A stretch of 54,449 bases of DNA from Paludibacteraceae bacterium (GCA_017558065.1 JAFYWK010000072.1:1-54449), one strand, 5' to 3'; shown: positions 32,396 through 40,985, counted from the first letter of the stretch. A program made the numbers and translations. The notes: generated by a model not told the origin, from the sequence alone.

Positions 32396-32932
32396 TTATT
32401 TATACTGATTTTCGACATCCAGTTTTGCCTTTTCTTGCTCTTCATAGTCAAGTATATCGTGTCTCGCATCTGCTACACCGAGTAATCTTTGATACCTTGA
32501 AAACAATTTCTGATAGACCTGTAGCCAACCATTATACCCTGATTTATAATCTTGGTCCTCCATCAGGCAGCGAAGATAAAAATACTCCTTACTATCAGTT
32601 ATATACGCTCCCCGCAAATCATAGTCATCCTCAACCCAATACTCATCAATTCTGAAATATGTGTGGGTATCAAGTGCTGCTATATAAGAATATAGTTCTG
32701 TTGCATCGCCTGAATAGTATATTCGTCCATTCCTATCTATCCATTTTGATTTTGTTAATTCGTCTATCATTCCAGAATGACGATTAAGGAAGCACCACTT
32801 GCCGATTATCTCCTCAACTGCAAAATCAACAATATATTTCGCCAGTTCGTCGCAAGGGATGCGAAATCCATATATAACCCCATCTTCAAACTCTAACGGT
32901 TTGTTGAACAATACCTGAAAACACTTCTTCAT
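32396..32932 (-). CDS. Unknown protein of element II
   Basis: 178 residues, acidic, no signal peptide or membrane segment; I do not recognise the family. Many aromatic residues (YYSGDATELYSYIAALDTHT, YFRIDEYW) suggest a compact globular cytoplasmic protein. The C-terminal 30 residues are helical and charged. It is transcribed divergently from the helicase/primase gene with a ~310-bp gap and has its own terminator. It may be an element regulator or a defence/anti-defence cargo; nothing in the sequence decides. Confidence 0.55.
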   Translation of the reverse strand: MKKCFQVLFNKPLEFEDGVIYGFRIPCDELAKYIVDFAVEEIIGKWCFLNRHSGMIDELTKSKWIDRNGRIYYSGDATELYSYIAALDTHTYFRIDEYWVEDDYDLRGAYITDSKEYFYLRCLMEDQDYKSGYNGWLQVYQKLFSRYQRLLGVADARHDILDYEEQEKAKLDVENQYK

Positions 32933-32998
32933 AATAATATTTTTTTTATATAAAATATTTATGTGTGATGAAAATCTGCACTAAAATTGCAAAAAATA

Positions 32999-33030
32999 TT
33001 TGGATAAATTATTTTTTTTTGTTATATTTG
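32999..33030 (+). promoter_or_regulatory. Promoter of the helicase/primase gene
   Basis: TTTG (32999-33002), 20 bp, TATATTTG (33023-33030). It leaves a leader of about 205 nt before 33244, rich in short ATAATATAG-like repeats. Confidence 0.7.
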
Positions 33031-33243
33031 TATCAGATGGCACTTCTTGCCACTTATACATAAATAATATAGATAATATTAATAATATAGAATGGTAATA
33101 ATATAAAGAATAGTAATACGGTTTTTGGTCGGTTGTCTTCCACAATAGACTGCTGAAAACAAATATATGAGAGATAAACAAACACTTGAAGTCTGAAAGC
33201 GGAGTGGAAGCCGTAAGTAAGATTTCAGGTGTTATTTTTTATT

Positions 33244-36033
33244 ATGGCTAAACATATTACGAAGACGAGTGAAGAAGCGTTATTCAAGTTTGATGAGGTC
33301 ATCAAGGTAAAGGATGACCAGAAGTATTTGACGGAAATCCTAACAGACCGTCATTACGAGAAGTGGTTCTCACAAGTGAGAGGAGGTAAAGGTAAGATTT
33401 TCATCCTAAACAAAGGTCGTTGTGGCAACGGTGGAACTATGGGATTTATAAACTATGCGAGAGAGCATTGTAAGGGATTGATTGTTAGTGTGCCGAACAG
33501 AAGTATCGTTATGTCAAAGGAGAAACACGATGAGTGTTGTTGTGTGTATGGTGGGGCGGAAAGCATTGACAAGAACAAGAATATCCGCATCTGCACTTGG
33601 GATAAGACGGATGAAGTGGAAGGATATGACCAGTTCGGGTTTGAGAATATAGATTTTTTTGCGGGTTTGCCACGATTTTGGAGTGGTTCGCTTCTTGTCG
33701 TTGATGAGTATCATAAATTGATCGACGACAGCAATTTTAGAACTGTATGTAATAAGATAATAAAGACCATCCTCACTACTAATAGCAATGTGGTGTTGAT
33801 GAGTGCGACCCCAAACTATGAGTTCATTGAGTTCATAAGAGATTTCAGCGGTAAGGAGGTTGAGACATATAATGTGAAGTATGATGATGAGGATATACAC
33901 AAGAAATATATTCCATTGCACTGGTTTGAGCGTCAGAAGGGATATAGGATGTATGATATTATCAGTGAGGTTTGTAATACTTCTCGTAAAATGAAGAAGG
34001 AGTATGAGTTATATCCGTCAAAGATAGGTCTGGCGCATAATAAAGTGGCGTTCTTTTTCAATTCTGTTAAGGAAATCAGCAATATAGTATCCCAGATGCC
34101 TGACACTTCTGATGTTGAAGTATTATGTGCGAAGACAGAATTGCACGAAGCAACCGTTCCTTGTTATAGTAAGGTGTTTAATCCAGAGAAGCAGATACAT
34201 TTTATGACAAGTGCATATTTTACGGGAATGGATATTGATGAGAAAATCCGTTTCTGGAAAGTGGTGTTCATTGGTGGAAACAATGCTTCTTACTTGGCTT
34301 ACAGCAATAAGACGATTAAGCAGGGTTTAGGTCGTTTCCGTGGTGGATATGATGGAACGGCGTTCATTACAAATGGTAGGGTTAAGGATAAGTTTGGGTA
34401 TATTCATTTGAAGTCTAAGATTAGCGAACTTGATGAGAAAATCCAACTCCGCAAGAAATATGCTGGTGATCAGGAGTATGTTAAAGACCATATGGATGAG
34501 ATTGTTCAGGAGAATATTGATTATCTCTACTATACCACGATGGTTGAGAGTATGAATGGATGGGATGATTTTAATTCGTTCAAAAAGATGATGAGTGTAT
34601 ATCCTGAATATACAGTTGGGTCTTCAAAAATGCTTAAACCAAAGCAATATCCGAGATTGAGAGATATCAGTTTCAAAGTGTATAAGCAGAAGCGATTGAA
34701 GGGAATTAAGGTGGCGTATCGGTATGGTGCAATTTGCGAAATGTTCATTGAGAAGTATGGATTGGAGCGATTTGCGAATGCGACGAGAAGTGAGATAGAA
34801 GGAAAGTTAAAATTGGATGATAAAGTAGGTGATGTTGATATTGTGTCTATGCCACAGTGGCATAAGTATGATTTATTGTTGGGGGATGGTTATTATCGTG
34901 GGTCTTATCTTATGAGTGTGTTGGATTATCTGGGAGAAAAGTGTGATTATGAGGATTTAGAGGAAAAGATGTATGAGGTGTTTGGTTGTTTTTGTTTTTA
35001 TCAAGAGGGTAATACTGCTAATAAGAGAAGTTGTTTGTTTTTATGTATTTTACCCAAAATGGTGGAAAATGTTCAAATACTGGGACACACCTCTATATAT
35101 AATAGTGTATCCCACAAATTGAACCAAAACCACCCATTAGCCTCCATCAAAGTATCAAAGAAGGTATCAAAGAGAAACAAAGCAACACAGGCAATCACCG
35201 ACTACCTTGATATAACAAAACTATACTCTATGATTAATGACGGTAGTGAGAAACAGAAGAGTATGATGATAGAGTTATTTAGGGACCCAACAGTAATAAG
35301 TGAATTAAAGAAAGATGATGGATGGAAGCAAGTGTTTGATGATTTCAAAAATAACCAGACGATGATTAGCGAGTTTTATAAAGAAGTCCCACCATCTGTT
35401 AAGTATCCTCATAAGAAAGACGAGATGGAGAAGATTGATTGCCTCATTGTAGATATTGATAACTCTATATCTTATAACGAGTTTAAGGAGAAATATGGTG
35501 ATTACACATACATTGCGTATCCAACCATATCAAATGTAGTCGCTGATAATTGGACGAAGTTCAGAGTTATCATACCGTTAGCACAGACCCTTTATATACC
35601 CAATGATAACCTAAATGTTCTTAAACTATTGAGAAGGATGGTATGTAAGTATGAGGATAAAAATCATCAGTTGGGTTCATATATAAATCAAGAGCAATGG
35701 GATATGAAGCGTATTAATAAAGGTGAGGTGGTAGATATCAGTCAGGACACGGTGTCATACCTTGATGCATTGTTGAAAAACTTGAAGACTTACGATGGTA
35801 AGTTCAAGAAGAGCAAAAAAGATGGTGGGTTCTCCACAACTAACTATTGGGATATAGATAGAGCGATTGCTTATTATCAGGAGCACAATAAAGATGGCGA
35901 ACGACACCAAGCAACATTCGTCATCAAGAATAGATTATCCGAGGAGGGTTGTGGTTTGTTTGAGGATTGGTTGTGGCATAACCATCCAAGCAAGATGCAC
36001 CACTGGAAATCCCATAAAAGAATTACGAGTTAG
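33244..36033 (+). CDS. SF2 helicase fused to a primase-like C-terminal domain
   Basis: 929 residues from the ATG at 33244 (a GTG five codons upstream is less likely). The N-terminal ~400 residues show SF2 helicase motifs: a nucleotide-binding NKGRCGNGGTMGF (56-68), IVSVPNRS (Ia), LLVVDEYHKL (DEYH at 154), LMSATPN (187), TSAYFTGMDID (V-like, 322) and QGLGRFRGG (VI, 360). The middle (about 400-640) is unrecognised. The C-terminal part has IDCLIVDIDNSISYNEF, a YIAYPTISN segment and FRVIIPLAQTLYI, followed by GERHQATFVIKNRL ... WHNHPSKMHHW. This pattern (DxD, then RviiPl, then a PriCT-like tail) recalls archaeo-eukaryotic-type phage/plasmid primases. It is probably the replication protein of element II. 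Confidence 0.65.
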   Translation: MAKHITKTSEEALFKFDEVIKVKDDQKYLTEILTDRHYEKWFSQVRGGKGKIFILNKGRCGNGGTMGFINYAREHCKGLIVSVPNRSIVMSKEKHDECCCVYGGAESIDKNKNIRICTWDKTDEVEGYDQFGFENIDFFAGLPRFWSGSLLVVDEYHKLIDDSNFRTVCNKIIKTILTTNSNVVLMSATPNYEFIEFIRDFSGKEVETYNVKYDDEDIHKKYIPLHWFERQKGYRMYDIISEVCNTSRKMKKEYELYPSKIGLAHNKVAFFFNSVKEISNIVSQMPDTSDVEVLCAKTELHEATVPCYSKVFNPEKQIHFMTSAYFTGMDIDEKIRFWKVVFIGGNNASYLAYSNKTIKQGLGRFRGGYDGTAFITNGRVKDKFGYIHLKSKISELDEKIQLRKKYAGDQEYVKDHMDEIVQENIDYLYYTTMVESMNGWDDFNSFKKMMSVYPEYTVGSSKMLKPKQYPRLRDISFKVYKQKRLKGIKVAYRYGAICEMFIEKYGLERFANATRSEIEGKLKLDDKVGDVDIVSMPQWHKYDLLLGDGYYRGSYLMSVLDYLGEKCDYEDLEEKMYEVFGCFCFYQEGNTANKRSCLFLCILPKMVENVQILGHTSIYNSVSHKLNQNHPLASIKVSKKVSKRNKATQAITDYLDITKLYSMINDGSEKQKSMMIELFRDPTVISELKKDDGWKQVFDDFKNNQTMISEFYKEVPPSVKYPHKKDEMEKIDCLIVDIDNSISYNEFKEKYGDYTYIAYPTISNVVADNWTKFRVIIPLAQTLYIPNDNLNVLKLLRRMVCKYEDKNHQLGSYINQEQWDMKRINKGEVVDISQDTVSYLDALLKNLKTYDGKFKKSKKDGGFSTTNYWDIDRAIAYYQEHNKDGERHQATFVIKNRLSEEGCGLFEDWLWHNHPSKMHHWKSHKRITS

Positions 36034-36079
36034 CAATATCACATAAATACATTATATAATAAAAAATATTTTTTTTGAG

Positions 36080-36850
36080 ATGAGTGTATTGAAGGTAAAA
36101 ATATCAGGTCAGCGTATCAAATATGAGGTAATGAAAGTATCATTTGAGGAGAGCGACTTAATGAAAGCGAAAAGATGGAAGTGGGACAATAAAGGGTCTC
36201 TTTATTACACTGGAAACAGACTGGATGTATTAAGAGATTATGAGGCATTTGATTGTATTGATGCAGGAGTTGCTATACATCCTATTGGTGAGATTATCTA
36301 TGAAATGGGGAACTCACACGGTGTGATACCAATGGATAATGTATTGAATGCTATCAATCATAAAATCCTCGTTGCTTACAGACGAGCAAAAGAGGAGGAA
36401 GGTCTGACCCTTCTTAACGCTGATGTGTATGATAACAATATATATGAATATACAATAGAAGTCGGCGATGGCGAATTATTTGATGCTTCTCTGTTAGAGA
36501 TGGTCTCTATTCAATGTCCCATTACGGAGGAGCAATATATCGTTGAATTGAGATATGCAGGAAAGACAATGAAAGGCGGAATAGAGGGATTGCCGTTTAG
36601 AGGTGAACCTGTGAGCAATACGAGTATGCTCACGGTGCCAAAAGACTATGCTGATGCTCTGGGTCTTGGTGAGAATAGACAACTGACCAACATATTAAGG
36701 TTTGAGGATTTTATGAATGAGAATATGAATGACGGTAAGAAACCTATCAACCAGGTCAAGTCGGTGAAGGACTTTAAGCAAATCAGCGAGGATTACATTC
36801 ACTCCTTCATCAATGAACACGAACCAGACCACGAACCAGAAGAAGAATAG
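36080..36850 (+). CDS. Unknown protein downstream of the helicase/primase
   Basis: 256 residues, acidic, soluble; not recognised. The N-terminal part (MKVSFEESDLMKAKRWKWDN, KGSLYYTGNR) has a basic, aromatic character. The C-terminus ends in an E/H/P-rich tail (NEHEPDHEPEEE). It starts 46 bp after the helicase/primase gene in the same direction and is followed by a strong terminator, so the two form an operon and it may assist replication. Confidence 0.6.
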   Translation: MSVLKVKISGQRIKYEVMKVSFEESDLMKAKRWKWDNKGSLYYTGNRLDVLRDYEAFDCIDAGVAIHPIGEIIYEMGNSHGVIPMDNVLNAINHKILVAYRRAKEEEGLTLLNADVYDNNIYEYTIEVGDGELFDASLLEMVSIQCPITEEQYIVELRYAGKTMKGGIEGLPFRGEPVSNTSMLTVPKDYADALGLGENRQLTNILRFEDFMNENMNDGKKPINQVKSVKDFKQISEDYIHSFINEHEPDHEPEEE

Positions 36851-36883
36851 CCACCTTCAATACAATACAAGTATCTTCGTAAG

Positions 36884-36912
36884 CAGCCACCCGATTTGGG
36901 TGGCTGTTTTTT
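36884..36912 (+). terminator. Terminator of the helicase/primase operon
   Basis: CAGCCACCC gattt GGGTGGCTG then TTTTTT. Nine perfect pairs. Confidence 0.92.
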
Positions 36913-37005
36913 GGGGTTAAAAATAAAAAAAATAATTATTTTTTAGATTACCTCTAAATATTTTTCAAAAGACATCATAAAAAATGTAGTGAAAGAGGTG
37001 AAATA

Positions 37006-37037
37006 TTTGCGAATATCAAAAAAATGTATTACCTTTG
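37006..37037 (+). promoter_or_regulatory. Promoter of RNA candidate C
   Basis: TTTG (37006-37009), 20 bp, TACCTTTG (37030-37037): perfect. Confidence 0.8.
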
Positions 37038-37043
37038 CACCGC

Positions 37044-37294
37044 TTTGCACTTGGTGCGGGCATTACATATTGAAAGTGTTTTCGCTGTCCTTCAAGAAAA
37101 TGTGGAAGTTTTCAAGAACTAAGGATGAACGAATGACACTCATTACTTGTATGCTTATGGCAGAGAATACATTGTTTATCAATGTGTCCTATCCCCATAA
37201 CATTCAGGTGTGGGGATTAGCATCGTTTATTTTAGTTCGGGTCATTCCACAACCTTCTTGTTGATAAGCGTGAGCAAGCCTCACACTTTTTTTT
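37044..37294 (+). ncRNA. RNA candidate C (family of three in this window)
   Basis: About 251 nt from the promoter start to a run of eight T's. A 5' hairpin GCACC..GGTGC is followed by TGTGTCCTA (37183-37191), ATAACAT, GTGTGGGG (37208-37215), GGGTC (37239), AACCT (37251) and the closing CCTCACAC (37279-37286), which pairs with GTGTGGGG. Candidate B shows the same motifs at nearly the same distances. A 91-codon ORF overlaps but has no family character. Confidence 0.6.
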
Positions 37295-37311
37295 GTATAT
37301 ATCCATACCCA

Positions 37312-37558
37312 ATTGTAAAGAAGGAGATTGCCGAAAATCCTGTAAAGAGTAGGTATCAACTAAAAACTAATAATGTTATGTATTATTTCACATTAAAGTT
37401 TGCAAACAAGTATGTAGGCGGTATGACCGCAGGTTTTACTCTCAATGTTTCATCTGAACAAAATGTTCCTTGTGGAAGAGACATTGAGAAAGCCTTAATA
37501 AATGCAGGTTTTTCCAAATCTGACGCTCAGCGATTATCAGAGCCAACTTATTGGAGTA
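37312..37558. repeat. Direct repeat, first copy (~245 bp)
   Basis: TTGTAAAGAAGGAG to ACTTATTGG, over 90 % identical by eye to 37616-37860. It covers the leader and the coding part of the gene at 37378. Confidence 0.92.
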
Positions 37559-37563
37559 GATAA
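37378..37563 (+). CDS. Small duplicated protein of element II, short copy
   Basis: 61 residues from the ATG at 37378: MYYFTLKFANKYVGGMTAGF, SSEQNVPCGRDIEKALINAG, FSKSDAQRLSEPTYWSR. It is nearly identical to the first ~59 residues of the next gene, then stops two residues after the repeat ends. Either it is a tandem duplication of the domain alone or a truncated paralogue. The family is unknown; the domain is small and mixed alpha/beta. RNA candidate C ends 84 nt upstream. The longer ORF start at 37210 would run back through RNA C and is rejected. Confidence 0.65.
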   Translation: MYYFTLKFANKYVGGMTAGFTLNVSSEQNVPCGRDIEKALINAGFSKSDAQRLSEPTYWSR

Positions 37564-37615
37564 AAACTCTCTCTCCATAACAGAAAAATAGATAAGATAG
37601 ATAAAGTAATATAAC

Positions 37616-37860
37616 TTTGTAAAGAAGGAGGATGCCGAAAATCCTATAAAGAGTAGGTATCAACTAAAAACTAATAATGTTATGTATTATTTCACATTAA
37701 AGTTTGCAAACAAGAATGTAGGTGGTATGACCGTAGGTTATACTCTCAATGTTTCATCCGAACAAAATGTTCCTTGTGGAAGAGACATTGAGAAAGCCTT
37801 AATAAATGCAGGGTTTTCCAAGTCTGACGCTCAGCGATTATCAGAGCCAACTTATTGGGA
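37616..37860. repeat. Direct repeat, second copy (~245 bp)
   Basis: Second copy of the unit at 37312-37558; it includes the leader GTAAAGAAGGAG and the N-terminal domain of the gene at 37682. A TAACTTTG box (37610-37617) sits at its start. Confidence 0.92.
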
Positions 37861-38245
37861 ATGGGAAACTGCTCAAGGAGGAGGAGGTAATAGAATATCT
37901 CAACCGACAGCCTCCTCTAATAGTAAAGGAAAGGTTCAAGACAAAGTAGCGGAAGAAGATTTAGATGATGATTACAACGAACAAAGCGATTGGTCATATA
38001 TGAGTTTTCTTGAGAAATGTGAATATATAGTTAAATTTAAATGGATAGATGATTTTTTTGATAACCTTCCCAAACGAATTCTAAATGCTATTCTATCCTT
38101 CATTTATCTAGAAATTATGGCAGTGGTTTGGTTACTGGCTTCTTTATTTTCAGAACGATGGAGAAATGCGGTATGGAGGTCTATATATAAAAGCGTAAAG
38201 TGGTTGAACGAAAAACTTGATAATTCAAATATCCTCTCAAAATAG
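37682..38245 (+). CDS. Duplicated-domain protein with a membrane segment
   Basis: 187 residues. The first 59 match the small protein at 37378. A glycine/serine/asparagine-rich linker (about 62-85) and an acidic patch (AEEDLDDDYNEQSDW) follow. A C-terminal hydrophobic helix (AILSFIYLEIMAVVWLLASLF, about 138-158) probably anchors it in the membrane, with a basic tail. A soluble paralogue plus a membrane-bound one from the same element could act as a pair, for example toxin and immunity or an exclusion system, but nothing proves this. Confidence 0.6.
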   Translation: MYYFTLKFANKNVGGMTVGYTLNVSSEQNVPCGRDIEKALINAGFSKSDAQRLSEPTYWEWETAQGGGGNRISQPTASSNSKGKVQDKVAEEDLDDDYNEQSDWSYMSFLEKCEYIVKFKWIDDFFDNLPKRILNAILSFIYLEIMAVVWLLASLFSERWRNAVWRSIYKSVKWLNEKLDNSNILSK

Positions 38246-38271
38246 TTTGATTTATTTTTAGATACTATAAG

Positions 38272-38312
38272 AAAAGAGTATGGTCTTAATTTATATAGGG
38301 TCATACTCTTTT
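38272..38312 (+). terminator. Terminator after the duplicated-domain gene
   Basis: AAAAGAGTATG / CATACTCTTTT, 11 perfect pairs with an 18-nt loop, T's after. Confidence 0.8.
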
Positions 38313-38760
38313 GTTATATTTATATTCAATTATTACAATCCCTAGTTTTTGATATGGGTAAATAAGCAACATTTCTTCACACATTAAGAGAGGCTCCAAG
38401 CGAGAAAGTTCTATAATTATTACAAAGATTTATTGTTGAGAATAATGAACTGGCAGAGAAAAAGAAGAATGTGATATAGAAGTTAAAGGGATTTTTTGAG
38501 ATGTGTTTTGGGATTATTTAAAAATGTAAAATAATAATTATTTTATTAATTATCAATTAGTTATAATTATTTTAGTATGTCGGTTTTTGGTGCATTTTTG
38601 CTATAAAAAAGTTGCACCGATGTGGGACCGATAGAATAATATGAGATGATTGAGAAGGTAAAAAGCAGATAATTTTTCCCAAAAACTCATTGTGGGTTCC
38701 TATTCTTGATGGTATGAGGGAAATATAAAAGGGGCTAAGAACATTGCAAAAATGGGCCTT
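38313..38760. other. Right-end region of element II, no gene seen
   Basis: About 450 bp of AT-rich DNA with no convincing ORF. It contains an AATAATAATTATTTTATT palindromic tract (38527-38544) and the arm-site candidate at 38587. Confidence 0.4.
38587..38600 (+). promoter_or_regulatory. Candidate integrase arm-binding site (right)
   Basis: TTGGTGCATTTTTG, the exact inverse-oriented match of 29226-29239. Confidence 0.5.
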
Positions 38761-38777
38761 AATCCCTCTCTCTCCGC
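38761..38777. other. Attachment site attR of element II
   Basis: AATCCCTCTCTCTCCGC, the tRNA-Ser 3' end. The bases before it do not form a tRNA, and a terminator follows directly. Confidence 0.85.
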
Positions 38778-38784
38778 TAAAAAG

Positions 38785-38819
38785 AAAGGAGTTCCAATAA
38801 GGAGCTCCTTTTCTTTTTT
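38785..38819 (+). terminator. Displaced terminator of tRNA-Ser (first)
   Basis: AAGGAGTTCC aataa GGAGCTCCTT (one G-U) then a T-rich tract; it directly follows attR. Confidence 0.8.
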
Positions 38820-38911
38820 TGTGAGAAGGACAGGGCCTTCTCACACCCACGGACGGGGGCTCTTATCTCGACCTAATTGGTCTCGAACGATACGCGCAAA
38901 AAATGCGCTAG

Positions 38912-38932
38912 CGAATCCCTCTCTCTCCGCAA
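38912..38932. other. Second tRNA-Ser 3' scar
   Basis: CGAATCCCTCTCTCTCCGCAA begins here; 21 bp identical to 29141-29161, longer than the match at attR. No tRNA body precedes it (38820-38911 does not fold as a tRNA). Confidence 0.75.
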
Positions 38933-38944
38933 CACAAAATGAAG

Positions 38945-38970
38945 AACGAGTCCGATAGGGCTCGTTTTTT
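38945..38970 (+). terminator. Terminator behind the second tRNA-Ser scar
   Basis: AACGAGTCC gatag GGGCTCGTT (one G-U) then TTTT. Confidence 0.8.
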
Positions 38971-39079
38971 GTATGTAGGCACATAGACATCAACTTGTTG
39001 AATGGAGATGTGCATAGATACAAAAAAAAGAGAGTTGCTCTGCAACTTCTTCATTTTGGGATGCACTGGATGCCCGTGG

Positions 39080-39132
39080 CAGAGTAAGGCATTCGAGGTG
39101 GGCGAGCGAAGCGAGGTCGGTGCCCTCGAATC
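39080..39132. repeat. Inverted third copy of the tRNA-Ser-linked palindromic repeat
   Basis: GGCATTCGAGGTGGGCGAGC continues with GAAGCGAGGTCGGTGCCCTC and GAATCCCTCTCC. It is the reverse complement of the units at 22276 and 22348, and ends in a tRNA-Ser-like GAATCCCTCTCC. Confidence 0.75.
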
Positions 39133-39165
39133 CCTCTCCCTATCAGATGCCCTCACTCCTCCACC

Positions 39166-40476
39166 CTATTCATTCAGTGCTACCAGCACGCCGACTTCAT
39201 TCCACAAGGCAAAGAGCTTGCCGTCAGAGGTACTCACCAGCAGTTCCACATGCGATTGTACCGTCACAGCCCGTAGCGCAGGATAATCTACCAGCGCAAA
39301 TTTGGCTGTTTGCACTGCCTCGTCATGATAACGATACAAGACACGCAACGTTCGGCGACTACATTCTATATCGACAATCTGGTATTCAGTTGTTGGTACT
39401 AATCCCTCCTCGCTATACCGTCGCAGTTCCGTTTCACGCTTTATCTCGTCGCTCATCTGACGTGCGCAGTTCACTAACTGGGGATCGTCCTGTTCGTGTA
39501 GCGTAACAAGTTGCTTGGGCAACAGTCTATTCAATGCATGTTCCTCTTCGGGCGTGAAAGTCAAAACATGTTTTCCATTAATCTCCTCTAATTGCCACCA
39601 GAGATTTATGCCGGTAGTCTTTCGCTCCTTGGTATGTAACAGCCGAACGGACTGGTGCTGATTAAAGAGGAGCATAAAATGTTCTGCCTGCATTACATTT
39701 TGTTGGTCTTCTATGCGCATAATATCATAGATAGCATCCGTTGTGCCGTTTTTCAGCCAAAACCACAATGTATCTCCAGCCTTATTGCTACTCGCATCGC
39801 GCCACCATTGCCACCACCTAAATGGCATAGGAGTTGTGTCTTCCTGGAAAATATCCTCTACGTATGTAGGCTCATAATACAAGCGCAACACGACAGCTCC
39901 GAAGTAGCCCATCCACCACCAGCTATCGACATCCTCTCTCTCTATTGTTTGCACCAATTGTTGCGCAGCGTCATTGGCATTGACTTGCTGGGGATAAAGT
40001 TGGTGTAAATAGGTATTGAGTTCGTTGATTACTTGCGCAGTTGCCCGCATGCCTTTTTGCTGATAGGGGTTGATATGGTTGCATTTGGCATAGAGCAAGC
40101 CCAACAAGATGTAATACAACATCCTATCCTTCCCCCAGAGCGTTTGTACCTGCAGCCAAGTGTCGTTGTCGATGCTTTGGGGTTGGGTATGTTCCTCTGG
40201 AGGTGAATCCAATCGTAACACTTCGGGCGAATTTTTCAGTTGATTGCACAAGTCCCAAACAGCAGGCAAATGAGGCAATATCTCCTCGGGCACACCAAAC
40301 AGCCTGCCAATCTCCTCCCAAAGGTGATTGACGGCTCTTTCGCCCAATGTTCCGTCTATTAGGCGTGAGATGTTCATTCTGCCCTTTTGCCCCAGCAGGC
40401 TCGCCAATCGGGTGTTGTTGGTAGCAAAAAAGCAGTGTTTGACCAATTGTTGCAATATGTCTTTGCGGTTCGTCAT
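39166..40476 (-). CDS. Unknown ~436-residue cytoplasmic protein
   Basis: 436 residues from the ATG at 40476; the -7 box at 40489-40496 rules out the ATG at 40491 and implies an almost leaderless mRNA. The N-terminus (ILQQLVKHCFFATNNTRLAS, LLGQKGRMNISRLIDG) looks like a helix-turn-helix region. The middle is tryptophan-rich (DSWWWMGYFGAV, FRWWQWWRDAS) and the C-terminus is a beta-rich domain (TLRVLYRYHDEAVQ ... TVQSHVELLVST). There is no signal peptide. I do not recognise the family; a DNA-binding regulator with a sensory C-terminal domain is possible. Confidence 0.65.
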   Translation of the reverse strand: MTNRKDILQQLVKHCFFATNNTRLASLLGQKGRMNISRLIDGTLGERAVNHLWEEIGRLFGVPEEILPHLPAVWDLCNQLKNSPEVLRLDSPPEEHTQPQSIDNDTWLQVQTLWGKDRMLYYILLGLLYAKCNHINPYQQKGMRATAQVINELNTYLHQLYPQQVNANDAAQQLVQTIEREDVDSWWWMGYFGAVVLRLYYEPTYVEDIFQEDTTPMPFRWWQWWRDASSNKAGDTLWFWLKNGTTDAIYDIMRIEDQQNVMQAEHFMLLFNQHQSVRLLHTKERKTTGINLWWQLEEINGKHVLTFTPEEEHALNRLLPKQLVTLHEQDDPQLVNCARQMSDEIKRETELRRYSEEGLVPTTEYQIVDIECSRRTLRVLYRYHDEAVQTAKFALVDYPALRAVTVQSHVELLVSTSDGKLFALWNEVGVLVALNE

Positions 40477-40488
40477 AGAAATTTCGCG

Positions 40489-40520
40489 CAAAGGTACACA
40501 AAAATTGGTGTTTATGCAAA
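40489..40520 (-). promoter_or_regulatory. Promoter of the unknown gene at 39166-40476
   Basis: Minus-strand TTTG (40520-40517), 20 bp, TACCTTTG (40496-40489). Confidence 0.75.
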
Positions 40521-40597
40521 TCCCTCTGCCATTTTTGTATCAAAGTCTTTTGGTTTGATACAAGATGACGCTTGTTAGTCCATTTTCGATACGATTC

Positions 40598-40691
40598 ATT
40601 GGCATTTTCATAATTTTTAACTAATTTTGCAGCGAAAACGAGAAATAATGCTCCTAAAATTTTGCTCTTTGAAAAAAATGTAGTAATTTTG
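40598..40691 (+). promoter_or_regulatory. Two tandem promoters of the 41089-42649 operon
   Basis: ATTG (40598-40601), 20 bp, TAATTTTG (40622-40629); then TTTG (40661-40664), 19 bp, TAATTTTG (40684-40691). They would give leaders of about 400-460 nt. The remaining stretch to 41088 holds no credible gene. Confidence 0.5.
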
Positions 40692-40952
40692 TAGGGTTTT
40701 GGGGAGAAATCCAAAACAGAAAGCGTAATTACTTTTGACCCAACAAACAGAAATCTGGTACATTTCATCAACAGAAGGGCAAAGAGTAAGCGTTTCCGCA
40801 TATATGAATTCTATGAGAAATCATATACAGCGTGGAGCATTATTTCTCTTTGTTTCTGTAGGGTTTACCAGAGCCTTGTTTGTGACGAAGGAAAAAATAC
40901 TCTGCGCTTTTTTGTATTTAATCTTTCTGTTTCCTTGTCGGTTTCGAGACAA

Positions 40953-40985
40953 ACACGGCAACGACACGGCAACGACACGGCAACG
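40953..40985. repeat. 11-bp tandem repeat, three copies
   Basis: ACACGGCAACG three times head to tail, in the long leader before 41089. Confidence 0.85.

Noticed and set aside
36989-37264. 91-codon ORF
   Set aside because: Starts upstream of the promoter at 37006 and overlaps RNA candidate C; no recognisable domain and no homologous frame in candidate B.
38820-38911. Possible decayed tRNA before the second tRNA-Ser tail
   Set aside because: Could not fold an acceptor, D-arm or anticodon arm; only the 3' tail matches.
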